From Parcubacteria bacterium C7867-001 (GTDB lineage Bacteria; Patescibacteria; Paceibacteria; UBA9973; UBA2103), in the NCBI GenBank assembly GCA_001189095.1, contig LFCK01000001.1, positions 310,001-374,000 of the forward strand: a stretch of 64,000 nucleotides of DNA, read 5' to 3'. Positions 7,159 through 15,725 of this stretch are shown piece after piece (the stretch's first letter is position 1; the number at the start of each line of letters is the position of its first letter). The notes beneath the pieces are model-generated. The model did not search any database. It was not told the DNA's origin and worked only from the letters and a program-made list of their open reading frames with translations. Position numbers and translations under genes: made by a program.

Positions 7159-8373
7159 ATGCAAACCACTGACGTCTACGCTGAAACCGCGATCGGGACC
7201 GAATCGGAGCTCCCGAGCGTGCCCATCCACGAGTTTTTACAACGACTCAAGAAGGAGTTGCCGAAGCTCATCGAGCTCGTGACCGGCGATACACTTCGCC
7301 ACCACGAGCTTTGGGGAAAGGCGATTCCGTATCAGGTGCCCTCGTACGGCTCCGGCCGCTCGAAAGGGCACTGTGTCCGTCCGGACATTCTGCTCACGCG
7401 GGATGGCCCGAAAATCTGCGAGCTCGACTTCGTCCCTTCGGGAAGGGGATACCTGCTCGCGAGCCTTGGACATCGCCAGCAAGAAGAGTTCACGAAGGCG
7501 TTCGAACGCTGGTATCGCAGTATGGGGGCCACGAATGTCCTCTATACGACCGCCAGCACAACGACCTGCCGGAACGAAACAGAGTACTTTGCGAATCGCA
7601 TGCGCCGGTTCACCGACATTCGCGTGAATCCGGTGAATATCGACCGCGTCCCTGACGAATGGGGAAAAGAACTCTTTGTCGATCGTCTCTCGTATCGAAG
7701 CGAGATGAATACTCGTGAGGAGGACAAACTCCTTGCGAATCTCGACGTTTCAACTGCCGAGCCATATCTCGACAGCAAGGCTATATTCGCCATGATTCAT
7801 GAGCCTTCGCTCACGAAGATGCTCGAAGAAGAATTGGGAGTGGAAACGCTCGAGTTCTTCCGCCAAGCGTTCCCGCACACCATGCTCGTCTCAAGGATCA
7901 AAAGTCCGAAAGAGGTCGAGCGGATTGCGAAAGAGCGCGAGAAGTGGACGGTCAAAAACAGTGACGTCGAGACCGATGTCTCGTGGGGCTCCCGCGGCAC
8001 AACCGTAGGCGCACGCACGAGCGAAAAGAAGTTCACCGGACTTCTCCTCGGCACGGCTGCAAACGCAAAACCTGCGGGCACATATCCGATCCTGCAGCGT
8101 TGGCACGCGTCTCGCGACTTCTGGTACGTATGGAACGCCGTTATTGACGGCGTGTACGAACCGACACGTCTCTACGCTCCGGACAAACAGTCCGACACGA
8201 AGACAACGCGCTACGCCGAGAAGGAGGTAGGGGCTCGATTGGGCTTCTATTTTCTCGTTAATCGCGAAGCTCGGTCGTGCGAAGTCGCACCGTATGGCTG
8301 CATGGTCATGCGTCAGGACGACCTCATCCACGGGGCAAGCGATGCTCTGTGCGTAGCGGTACAAGCACGCTAG
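7159..8373 (+). CDS. Predicted ATP-grasp-like ligase, 404 aa
   Basis: VRPDILLTRDGPKICELD (about residues 73-90) and KWTVKNSD...GSRGTTVGA (about residues 262-283) resemble the substrate and nucleotide segments of circularly permuted ATP-grasp proteins, which join a carboxylate to an amine using ATP. The similarity is by eye and modest. No membrane segment is seen. The ATG at 7159 follows AAAGGA; the longer reading frame from 7111 starts inside a hairpin and is not preferred. Transcription must pass attenuator 2 and its aromatic leader. A dipeptide- or amide-forming enzyme would fit the neighbouring amidohydrolases. Confidence 0.72.
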   Translation: MQTTDVYAETAIGTESELPSVPIHEFLQRLKKELPKLIELVTGDTLRHHELWGKAIPYQVPSYGSGRSKGHCVRPDILLTRDGPKICELDFVPSGRGYLLASLGHRQQEEFTKAFERWYRSMGATNVLYTTASTTTCRNETEYFANRMRRFTDIRVNPVNIDRVPDEWGKELFVDRLSYRSEMNTREEDKLLANLDVSTAEPYLDSKAIFAMIHEPSLTKMLEEELGVETLEFFRQAFPHTMLVSRIKSPKEVERIAKEREKWTVKNSDVETDVSWGSRGTTVGARTSEKKFTGLLLGTAANAKPAGTYPILQRWHASRDFWYVWNAVIDGVYEPTRLYAPDKQSDTKTTRYAEKEVGARLGFYFLVNREARSCEVAPYGCMVMRQDDLIHGASDALCVAVQAR

Positions 8374-8391
8374 TTCCTAGCTATATCTCTC

Positions 8392-8421
8392 AAAGCGGCG
8401 CAGTTCGCTGCGCCGCTTTTC
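8392..8421 (+). terminator. Terminator of the 7159 gene
   Basis: AAGCGGCGCAG, loop TTCG, CTGCGCCGCTT, then TT. Confidence 0.85.
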
Positions 8422-8453
8422 CGTACGAATCGTTATACTAACTTTCACAATCC

Positions 8454-9563
8454 ATGAACGACATTGAACAACTAACCCGCGACTTGGTCGGCTTCCGCAG
8501 CAGCCATGAGCGACCTGAAGAACTCAAGAAATGCCTTGAGTATTGTGTGCGTTTCTTCGACGGGCTTCCGCTTACCGTCTCCCGCTTCGAATCAAACAGT
8601 ATCGAATCGGTACTCATTCACACAGGAGCCGCGGACAATCTCGATGTACTGCTTGTCGGCCACATAGACATAGCCGACGGACACGACCGACTCTTCACCC
8701 TTGAAAAGAAGGACGGGAAGCTCATCGGTCGTGGCGTCGTCGACATGAAAGCCTTCATCGCAACATCAATGGCCGTGCTGCGCGATATGGTCCAAGAAGG
8801 CAGCCCGCTTGCGTTGGGGCTTCTTGTGGTGACCGACGAAGAGCTCGGTGGAAAAGATGGCAGCCGGTTTGTTGTTGAAGAAAAGGAAATTAGGGCGAAG
8901 GTGGTACTGGTGCCAGACGATGGCGACGATATTCGACGCGTCGTGGAGCAAACAAAGAACGCCTTTGCGGTTAAATTCACCGCCCGAGGGAAGAGTGCCC
9001 ACGGCAACCGCCCATGGGACGGCGTTAATGCGATTGAGCTCCTTCTCGCAACACTTGAGAACCTTCGCGCAACATTCCCTTCGTACCCATCTCCTCCGGA
9101 AACGAATTGGGTAAATACGCTCAATCTTGGAAAAATCGAAGGCGGGATTGCAAGTAACGAGGTACCCGCCGACGCGTCCATGACACTCGATATTCGTATC
9201 GTTCCGCCAACAACACGCGAAGAGGTATTCAAAGCGCTTGACGCTTCGCTTGTCGACGGCATCTCATACGAAGTCCTTGTCGAAGCGACTCCGACCACTC
9301 TCAACAAGGAAGACTCGCTCGTACGCTCATATCTCCTGAACATCGAGCGGGTAACCGGAGAAAAACCACTCTTCAAGCAGAGCGGCGGCGGCACTGACGC
9401 CCGCTACTTCGCTGCACGCAACATGACCGTCATTGTGCATCAGGGCACAGGGGGAGACGCCCAAGGGGAAGGCGAATATGTTGAACTCGACTCGCTTACA
9501 CAACTCGTTGATATTCAGAAAGGATTTATACGAGAGATGGCGAGCAAAACGCCGGCTAGCTGA
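8454..9563 (+). CDS. M20-family metallopeptidase (ArgE/DapE/carboxypeptidase-like)
   Basis: Two-metal amidohydrolase or dipeptidase. GHIDIAD gives His70 and the following Asp; GRGVVDMK gives the bridging Asp97; TDEELGG gives catalytic Glu129 and metal ligand Glu130; VIVHQGTGG gives His329. The dimerisation lid sits between about residues 165 and 280 and starts with the GKSAHGNRPW segment. Length 369 is normal for the family. A TATACT box 14 bases before the ATG suggests a short 5' UTR. Substrate cannot be assigned; acetylornithine, succinyl-diaminopimelate or peptides are all possible. No other arginine biosynthesis gene is visible. Confidence 0.88.
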   Translation: MNDIEQLTRDLVGFRSSHERPEELKKCLEYCVRFFDGLPLTVSRFESNSIESVLIHTGAADNLDVLLVGHIDIADGHDRLFTLEKKDGKLIGRGVVDMKAFIATSMAVLRDMVQEGSPLALGLLVVTDEELGGKDGSRFVVEEKEIRAKVVLVPDDGDDIRRVVEQTKNAFAVKFTARGKSAHGNRPWDGVNAIELLLATLENLRATFPSYPSPPETNWVNTLNLGKIEGGIASNEVPADASMTLDIRIVPPTTREEVFKALDASLVDGISYEVLVEATPTTLNKEDSLVRSYLLNIERVTGEKPLFKQSGGGTDARYFAARNMTVIVHQGTGGDAQGEGEYVELDSLTQLVDIQKGFIREMASKTPAS

Positions 9564-9581
9564 AATGGTATAATCGCCCTC

Positions 9582-10832
9582 ATGGATTTGGCGCAAGATT
9601 TAAAAGCGCGCGGCATCGCAGGGAACTCTTCCGCGCCGCTCGAAGAGATACTGAAAACTAAGCGTGGCATCTACCTTGGTATCGATCCGACTGCCGACTC
9701 AATGCAGGCGGGGAATCTTTCCGTACTCATGCTTATGAAGCGACTCGCGAATGCGGGGCATCGCATCGTATTCGTGGTGGGCGGCGGTACTGGCATGATC
9801 GGTGATCCGCGCGAGAGCGGCGAGCGTTCACTCCTTGATAAGCGCACACTCGAGCACAACAAGCGCGCCCTTCGTGCGCAGCTTCAGAAGATAATGGGTC
9901 GGAAAATAGAGATGGTGGACAACCTTTCGTGGCTCGGCAAGGAAGGATTGCTTCCGTTCCTTCGCGATATCGGCAAGCACTTCACCGTAAACGAACTCGT
10001 AAAGCGCGACCTCATCAAGCGCCGTCTCGACACGCCGGACGAAAGCATTTCCTTCACGGAGTTCACCTACTCACTCCTCCAAGGCCTCGACTTCCTCACG
10101 CTCTACAAGAAGAAGGGCGTCGACACGCAAATCGGCGGAGACGACCAGTGGACGAATCTCCTTTCAGGCGTTGAACTCATTCGTCGCAAGCTCGGACAGG
10201 AAGCGTACTGCTTCACCTCGCCGCTCGTCACCGACGCAAACGGCAAGAAATTCGGTAAGTCAGAAGGGAACGCGATATGGCTCGATCCGAAGAAAACCTC
10301 GCCGTTTGCCTTCTATCAGTTCTGGATTAATCTTCCGGACGCCAAGCTCGATATTTACCTCAAGCTCTATACATTCCTCTCCGTAAACGAGATAGACGCG
10401 CTCATGGAGCTCCATAAAAGGAATCCGGGTGAACGGCAGGCACAGGAAACGCTTGCGCGCCTCGTTACTGAAACTGTGCACGGACCTGCAGCGACCGCGC
10501 AAGCAGCTGCAGCAACGGATGCGCTTTTCGGTAACCGTCCATTTTCGGAACTTTCGCGCGAAGAGATGGCCGTGGTTCTCGCGGAAGCAAGGAGTCTGAA
10601 GATTGATAAGGCGCGCCTTGCCGCTGGCTTCACTGCAGTCGACGCACTCGTCGATGGAGGACTCGCAAACTCGAAATCTGATGCCCGTCGCCTCATCGAA
10701 GCGAAGGGGGTGAGCGTAAACGGCGTAACTGCCGAAAATCCCGAGCATCCATTCTTCGAGACGGACTTCTCGACCGGTGCTGCCCTCGTCCGTAAAGGAA
10801 AACGCGACGTATTGCTCGTAATCTTGAAATAG
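9582..10832 (+). CDS. tyrS: Tyrosyl-tRNA synthetase with altered HIGH motif
   Basis: Charges tRNA-Tyr. YLGIDPTADSMQAGNLSV aligns with the usual DPTADSLHxGHL/N, but the HIGH signature reads QAGN at residues 42-45, so the first histidine is glutamine. KFGKS near residue 223 is the usual second motif, and a C-terminal S4 domain (about 350-416) binds the tRNA. Length 416 is normal. TATAAT lies 7 bases before the ATG, so the mRNA is predicted to be leaderless. The tRNA-Tyr gene follows 39 bases downstream. Identification is secure; the effect of the glutamine is unknown. Confidence 0.95.
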   Translation: MDLAQDLKARGIAGNSSAPLEEILKTKRGIYLGIDPTADSMQAGNLSVLMLMKRLANAGHRIVFVVGGGTGMIGDPRESGERSLLDKRTLEHNKRALRAQLQKIMGRKIEMVDNLSWLGKEGLLPFLRDIGKHFTVNELVKRDLIKRRLDTPDESISFTEFTYSLLQGLDFLTLYKKKGVDTQIGGDDQWTNLLSGVELIRRKLGQEAYCFTSPLVTDANGKKFGKSEGNAIWLDPKKTSPFAFYQFWINLPDAKLDIYLKLYTFLSVNEIDALMELHKRNPGERQAQETLARLVTETVHGPAATAQAAAATDALFGNRPFSELSREEMAVVLAEARSLKIDKARLAAGFTAVDALVDGGLANSKSDARRLIEAKGVSVNGVTAENPEHPFFETDFSTGAALVRKGKRDVLLVILK

Positions 10833-10871
10833 CTGGAAAATAGGGCGTGGAATTGCTATAGTTCCCGAATT

Positions 10872-10954
10872 GCGTCGGTGGTAGAGTGGTCAATTACAAC
10901 AGGCTGTAAACCTGTCGGCTTCGGCCTACGGAGGTTCGAATCCTCCCCGGCGCA
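10872..10954 (+). tRNA. tRNA-Tyr (GTA)
   Basis: Class II tRNA with long variable arm. Acceptor GCGTCGG (10872-10878) pairs with CCGGCGC (10947-10953), discriminator A at 10954. Anticodon stem ACAGG/CCTGT encloses loop CTGTAAA, anticodon GTA. The T loop is TTCGAAT. No CCA is encoded; the next bases are CAA. A TATAGT box lies about 10 bases upstream. It directly follows tyrS. Confidence 0.95.
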
Positions 10955-11111
10955 CAAGAATCCCCGTAAGGGGATTTGTGCGTTCGGAGCGTGTCTGGGA
11001 GACACGCGCGGAGGATTCGAAAACTTTGTGAGTATTTTCTGAAACGTAGTATTCAGAAAATCCACAAGGTGTACTGATCCTGTAAGGATCCAAATTCCTC
11101 CCCGGCGCACC
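10935..11111 (+). repeat. Palindromic element copying the 3' end of tRNA-Tyr
   Basis: After the tRNA comes a hairpin (10952-10965 with 10970-10982). Next is an inverted copy of the T arm, CGGAGGATTCGAA at 11009-11021, interrupted before it by an inserted 8-bp hairpin with a GGG loop (10989-11007). A third hairpin spans about 11024-11067. A fourth is GATCC/GGATC near 11076-11090. The element closes with an exact 15-base direct copy of the tRNA 3' end (10941-10955 repeated at 11096-11110), which is followed by CA, so this outer copy reads ACCA. The same architecture follows tRNA-Glu at 50.1 kb. Confidence 0.75.
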
Positions 11112-11125
11112 ATAATAAGAAGAGT

Positions 11126-11158
11126 CGCCGCGGACGAAGGTCCGCGGCGTTCAGTTTT
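11126..11158. terminator. Hairpin terminator after the tRNA-Tyr element
   Basis: CGCCGCGGAC (11126-11135) pairs with GTCCGCGGCG (11140-11149), followed by TTCAGTTTT on the + strand. It lies between the tRNA locus and a convergent small gene. Confidence 0.6.
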
Positions 11159-11426
11159 AGATGTCGTATTCCTTATGATGGTTCTTGAACGAGAAGGTTG
11201 GATTGTTGGTCGGTTTGCACCGCTCAGCATAGTCATCCGACTTGCGCCGTGCTTCCTCCATTGCGGAGCGCGCGAGCGGTTCCGCACGACGGCGGTAGAC
11301 TCGCATACCTTCGACTTCGTCCGTGCGATAGGCCACCATGCCCGGATCGACTTTGTAGCAGACGTCCTTCTCATCGAAGAACCAGAACGCAGCAAGCAGC
11401 AAAGAGGCGAGGATGATGATTGGCAT
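11157..11426 (-). CDS. Small membrane-anchored hypothetical protein, 89 aa
   Basis: N-terminal hydrophobic helix MPIIILASLLLAAFWFF acts as a membrane anchor or signal; the rest is charged and Arg/Glu-rich with two cysteines. No family recognised. The start at 11426 has AAAGGAG 6 bases upstream; the much longer reading frame from 11582 would run back over the trpS promoter and lacks a ribosome site. It is divergent from trpS and convergent with the tRNA-Tyr locus. Confidence 0.7.
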   Translation of the reverse strand: MPIIILASLLLAAFWFFDEKDVCYKVDPGMVAYRTDEVEGMRVYRRRAEPLARSAMEEARRKSDDYAERCKPTNNPTFSFKNHHKEYDI

Positions 11427-11520
11427 CACGTTCTCCTTTCGTTGTTTCCGCGTATCGTCCCATACCCATGGTAGCAGGGGATGCTGCCGAGGCGAAGCGG
11501 CATCTGGTATAGTTTCCTGC

Positions 11521-12462
11521 ATGAGCGCAAAACAAACCCTCCTTACCGGCCTCCAGCCTTCCGGCGATCTCCATATCGGCAATTACTTCGGCGCCTTGAA
11601 GCCCTTCCTCGATGTATATAAGGACTACCAGAGCTTCCTCATGGTCGCTGACTACCATGCACTCACGTCTGTTCGAGATGGAGCAAAACTTCGCCAAGGG
11701 ATTATCGATATCGTCCGCACGTATCTCGCAGTTGGCGTTGACCCAAAGGACGCGGTGATTTTCAAGCAGTCGCTCGTGCAGGAGCACACGGAGCTCGCAT
11801 GGATTTTCGACTGCCTCGTGACCGTTCCATTCCTTCAGCAAGCACACGCGTATAAGGACAAGGTCGCTAAGGGCCTCGAGGCGAATGCGGGACTCTTTAC
11901 GTACCCAATGCTTATGGCTGCAGACATCCTTCTCTATAATGCGGACGTCGTGCCTGTCGGCGAAGATCAGCGTCAGCACATCGAATACGCGCGTGAAGCA
12001 GCTGCAAAATTCAACAACGCCTACGGCGAGACGTTCAAGGAGCCGAAAGACATGATTCTCAAGGGTGTGGGTGTTGTGCCGGGAACCGACGGTCAGAAGA
12101 TGAGCAAGAGCTACGGCAACACCATTCCGCTTTTTGCATCAAAAGACGTTATTGCGGAAAGAGTCATGAGCATCGTTACGGATTCGAGCGGCGACAAGCC
12201 GGAAAACGTGTATGCCATCCACAAGCTCGTGCGCAGCGAGACTGAGCTTGAGCCGATATATAAGGAATACGCAGGTAAGTACAAAGCGCTTAAAGAAACA
12301 CTGATCGACGATCTCGACGCATTCATTTCTCCGATGCGCGAACGCTACGAATCTATTACGGACGAGCAAGTAATCGCCGTTATCGAAGAAGGTTCTGCTA
12401 AGGCTCGCGAAATCGCGAAATCCAAAATGGAGGCCGTCCGAGCTGTCGTTGGCGTCGCCTAA
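11521..12462 (+). CDS. trpS: Tryptophanyl-tRNA synthetase
   Basis: Charges tRNA-Trp. GLQPSGDLHIGNYFG places HIGN at residues 18-21, and GQKMSKSYGN gives KMSKS near residue 193. Length 313 is typical of the compact bacterial enzyme. The start is set at 11521 because TATAGT lies 7 bases upstream, giving a leaderless mRNA, and the reading frame upstream of it is intergenic. Followed closely by aspS, forming part of a cluster of aminoacyl-tRNA synthetase genes. Secure identification. Confidence 0.96.
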   Translation: MSAKQTLLTGLQPSGDLHIGNYFGALKPFLDVYKDYQSFLMVADYHALTSVRDGAKLRQGIIDIVRTYLAVGVDPKDAVIFKQSLVQEHTELAWIFDCLVTVPFLQQAHAYKDKVAKGLEANAGLFTYPMLMAADILLYNADVVPVGEDQRQHIEYAREAAAKFNNAYGETFKEPKDMILKGVGVVPGTDGQKMSKSYGNTIPLFASKDVIAERVMSIVTDSSGDKPENVYAIHKLVRSETELEPIYKEYAGKYKALKETLIDDLDAFISPMRERYESITDEQVIAVIEEGSAKAREIAKSKMEAVRAVVGVA

Positions 12463-12503
12463 TCCGCGCAGAAACTGCGCGGGCGTGCTATTTTATAGCT
12501 CAT

Positions 12504-13835
12504 ATGGAGCGGACACTTATCGGGGAGCTTAGTGGGAAAGTTGGACAGGAAGTAACTATTTTTGGCGTTGCGGACGTCCGCCGCGATCAGGGCAAGATGG
12601 TCTTTTTTGATTTCCGCGATCGCTCAGGAAAAGTGCAGGGCGTTGTCCTCCCGAACAGTCCCGCGATGGACGTTGCGAAGGAAACGACCATCGAATCTTC
12701 GGTGCGCGTGAGCGGCATCGTGAACAAGCGCCCCGAGAAGAACGTAGTCGCGGGAAAGCAAAACGGCGACATCGAGCTTGAAATACAGGGAATTGAAATC
12801 GTCGGAAAGGCGGAGGTACTCCCGTTTGAGCCTGACGCGGAACTCAATCTCGACACCCACCTCGATAACCTGCCACTCACCCTGCGCACCGAGCGCTCGC
12901 GCGCCATTTTCAAAGTGCAGTCTGAAATCATCGGCGCGTACCGTGAATTCCTCACGAAGGAAGGTTTCCGCGAGTTCCAAGCTCCGAAACTCATCGGCGA
13001 CGACGCTGAAGGAAGCGGTGAAGTGTTTGAGGTTCCGTACTTCTACGACAAGACCGCGCACCTTGCGACCTCGCCGCAGCTCTACAAGCAGATCATGGTC
13101 GGGGTCTTCGAGCGCGTGTTCTGCGCCGGCATCGTTTTCCGCGCGGAAAAGCATGCGACGACCCGCCACCTGAACGAATACACCTCGCTCGATATGGAGA
13201 TGGGCTTCATTGAGGATCATCACGACCTCATGAACATGGAAACGAAGCTTATGCGCCATATCACGGACCACCTTCGCGCGACCTGCGCGGACGAATTCGC
13301 GATTCTCGGCGCCGACATTCCGAAGGTTCCGGAAGAGATTCCATTCATGAAGCTTCGCGAAGCGCAGGAACTCATTAAGAAAGAGACTGGAGCTGATAAA
13401 ACGAACGAGCCGGACCTCGAACCGGAAGACGAGCGCTGGCTCTGCGAGTGGGCGGCAAAGGAACGCGGTTCGGATTTCATTTTCGTGACGCACTATCCTG
13501 TGGCTAAGCGCCCGATGTACACGATGGAGGACGAAAACGATAAAGGCTTCACCAAGAGCTTCGACCTCCTTTTCCGCGGCATCGAAATCACGACCGGCGG
13601 GCAGCGTCGCCATGACTATCAGAACCTCATCGACGGCATCAAGATGAAAGGCCTTAATCCTGACCAGTTCTCCTACTATCTCCAGGCCTTCAAATACGGC
13701 ATGCCGCCACACGGCGGTTGGGGCATGGGCCTCGAACGCCTCACTGCGAAGTTCCTTAATCTCGCAAACGTGAAAGAAGCTGCACTCTTCCCACGCGATA
13801 TCAACCGCATCGATACACGACTTTCAGAAAACTAA
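12504..13835 (+). CDS. aspS: Aspartyl-tRNA synthetase, archaeal/non-discriminating type
   Basis: Class II synthetase with an N-terminal OB-fold anticodon domain (about 1-105) and a catalytic domain. APKLIGDDAEGSGEVF, TSPQLYKQ, the HYPVAKRPMYTM segment and EITTGGQRRHDY are characteristic of the short archaeal-type AspRS. It lacks the large GAD insertion of typical bacterial AspRS, and 443 residues fits that. Such enzymes often charge both tRNA-Asp and tRNA-Asn, the latter being amidated by GatCAB. A T/A-rich -10-like sequence sits 5-9 bases before the ATG. The NIF3-like gene begins one base after its stop codon. Confidence 0.9.
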   Translation: MERTLIGELSGKVGQEVTIFGVADVRRDQGKMVFFDFRDRSGKVQGVVLPNSPAMDVAKETTIESSVRVSGIVNKRPEKNVVAGKQNGDIELEIQGIEIVGKAEVLPFEPDAELNLDTHLDNLPLTLRTERSRAIFKVQSEIIGAYREFLTKEGFREFQAPKLIGDDAEGSGEVFEVPYFYDKTAHLATSPQLYKQIMVGVFERVFCAGIVFRAEKHATTRHLNEYTSLDMEMGFIEDHHDLMNMETKLMRHITDHLRATCADEFAILGADIPKVPEEIPFMKLREAQELIKKETGADKTNEPDLEPEDERWLCEWAAKERGSDFIFVTHYPVAKRPMYTMEDENDKGFTKSFDLLFRGIEITTGGQRRHDYQNLIDGIKMKGLNPDQFSYYLQAFKYGMPPHGGWGMGLERLTAKFLNLANVKEAALFPRDINRIDTRLSEN

Positions 13836-13836
13836 T

Positions 13837-14793
13837 ATGACACTCAAAGAAATCTACGACCTCGGCATACAGATGGGCATTGATGCTGATCCCCGTGGCC
13901 GCGCGTCCGTTGAGAAAGTTCTTGCTCGCCGAAATAAAGAGTTCGGTGCGCTTTCAAAAGAGAAGCAAGCAGAATTCGACAAAGAAGAGCTGACGAATCC
14001 CTACACCGACACTCGCATCCTCTTCGGTGATCCAGCCAAGGAGGTTCGAAATGTACTTGCTGGCATCGATATCGACGCTGCCGAAATACTGCTTGCCGAC
14101 CGTCTCAACGAGAAGGGAGCGAATATCGACCTCGTCATTGCGCACCATCCGAACGGCGAATCGCTCGCCGCGCTTCACGAAGTCATGGACATGCAGGCGG
14201 ACATCATGAATAAGTACGGCGTTCCCATAAACATCGCTGAAGGACTTCTGCGCGAGCGCATCAAGCAGGTTGGCCGTCGCTTCAATCCGATGAACCACAC
14301 GCAGGCAGTGGATGCCGCTCGACTCCTCGGCATCGCGCATATGTGCAGTCACACCATTACGGACAATATGGTCTACGAATTCCTCGAGAACCTCGTTACC
14401 TCCCGCGAGTTCGAAACCGTCGGCGACGTTATCGAAATGCTCAAAGAAATCCCTGAGTACCAGGAAGCGGCAAAGGGGAAGGCAGGACCGACCATTGTCT
14501 CCGGAAGCGAGAAGAGTCGCGCAGGAAAAGTTGCTGCGCTTGAAATCACCGGCGGCACTAACGCTGCGGAGAACGTCTACGAGCGCCTTTCGCACGCTGG
14601 CATCGGCACCATCATCTCCATGCATGCAGGCGAAGAGCACCTCAAAGAAGCGCAGAAGCACCACATCAACATGGTCATCGCGGGACACATGAGCTCCGAC
14701 AGCCTTGGCATGAATCTTTTCCTCGACGCGATTGAAAAGAAGGGAGTTGGCGTAACTGCGTGCTCCGGTTTGATACGCGTAAAGCGAATTTAG
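13837..14793 (+). CDS. NIF3-like dinuclear metal-binding protein (DUF34)
   Basis: Conserved metal-binding segments LVIAHHPNGE (about residue 106) and HAGEEHLKEAQ...VIAGHMSSDSLG (about residues 265-295) match the NIF3/DUF34 family. These proteins form toroidal hexamers with two metal ions per subunit; their role is unsettled. The gene abuts aspS, so it is translated from the same message. It is longer in its helical N-terminal half than minimal NIF3 proteins, which is common in Patescibacteria. No signal sequence, so it should be cytosolic. Confidence 0.8.
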   Translation: MTLKEIYDLGIQMGIDADPRGRASVEKVLARRNKEFGALSKEKQAEFDKEELTNPYTDTRILFGDPAKEVRNVLAGIDIDAAEILLADRLNEKGANIDLVIAHHPNGESLAALHEVMDMQADIMNKYGVPINIAEGLLRERIKQVGRRFNPMNHTQAVDAARLLGIAHMCSHTITDNMVYEFLENLVTSREFETVGDVIEMLKEIPEYQEAAKGKAGPTIVSGSEKSRAGKVAALEITGGTNAAENVYERLSHAGIGTIISMHAGEEHLKEAQKHHINMVIAGHMSSDSLGMNLFLDAIEKKGVGVTACSGLIRVKRI

Positions 14794-14942
14794 GTTCGAT
14801 TAAAAACCGTTCATGGAGTCGACGTGCGACTCGGAACGGTAAGACTTTGCCTAGCGGCCCGGAGCGCCGTTTCGAGGTGCATGTCGGCGGAATAGGTTTT
14901 AAGGAACACTCCTAGACGCAAAATCGGTTAGAATGTAGCTAA

Positions 14943-15686
14943 ATGGACACCGAAGTCATCGGCGAGAGCGTGCATATCAAGACGGACTCCTACGAAGGGC
15001 CGTTCGAGCTCGTTATTGAGCTTATCGAAAAGCGAAAACTGCTCGTTAATGAAATAACGCTCGCTCAGATAACGGACGAATTCATCGCTCACGTGCGAGG
15101 CCAAGCGCAGTTCCCGATGGAAGCGGCAGCGAACTTCATCGGTGTCGCCGCGACACTCCTCCTCATCAAGTCGAAGTCGCTCATCCCCGACCTCGAACTC
15201 TCAAGCGAAGAAGAAAGCGACGTCGAAGAGCTCAAGCGTCGCCTCATGCAGTACGAAGAGACCCGCGAGACAGCTCGCGAGCTCGCCAAACTCTTCGGGA
15301 GAAGCGTCATGGTCGAACGCGGCGAACGTACGCCCGAGCCAATTTTTTCGCCTAGCAGCGACCTTTCAAAAGCGAACCTTGAACAATCGCTCGATCAACT
15401 GCTCGCCTCACTCGCAAAAGAAGAGAAGCTTCCAGAGGTCCGTGTGCGCCCCGTCGTTACGATTGAGGAAATGATGGAGCGACTCCTCGGCCGCGTGCAG
15501 AAAGCGCTCTCGCTCTCCTTCAAGGAGTTCTCGGGTGAATCCAAGGAGCGCGTCGAAGTCATCGTTTCATTCCTCGCACTCCTCGAACTCATAAAAATGG
15601 GCCGCCTTGACGCCTCGCAGGATGGCGGGCATTTCTCCGACATCAATATTAAAAATCTCTCCGCGGACGTTCCCAGCTACGGCTAG
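14943..15686 (+). CDS. scpA: Segregation and condensation protein A
   Basis: Kleisin subunit of the bacterial SMC condensin complex. The N-terminal YEGPFELVIELIEKRKL segment is the diagnostic ScpA start, followed by the ITDEFIAHV region and a C-terminal winged-helix part after about residue 190. Length 247 is normal. TAGAAT a few bases upstream of the ATG implies a leaderless mRNA. scpB follows 39 bases later with its own -10-like box. The 149 bases before the gene hold a GC-rich imperfect inverted repeat but no ORF that I would call. Confidence 0.93.
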   Translation: MDTEVIGESVHIKTDSYEGPFELVIELIEKRKLLVNEITLAQITDEFIAHVRGQAQFPMEAAANFIGVAATLLLIKSKSLIPDLELSSEEESDVEELKRRLMQYEETRETARELAKLFGRSVMVERGERTPEPIFSPSSDLSKANLEQSLDQLLASLAKEEKLPEVRVRPVVTIEEMMERLLGRVQKALSLSFKEFSGESKERVEVIVSFLALLELIKMGRLDASQDGGHFSDINIKNLSADVPSYG

Positions 15687-15725
15687 GGTTTTTCTCGTCG
15701 CGCTTATGCGTTATTCTTGAAACAT

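Noticed and set aside
10955..11110. Intron within tRNA-Tyr
   Set aside because: The upstream tRNA folds completely without removal of any segment, so an integration-type duplication or 3' element explains the data better.
12624..13712. 362-codon - strand ORF
   Set aside because: Antisense shadow of aspS; long open frames opposite GC-rich genes are common.
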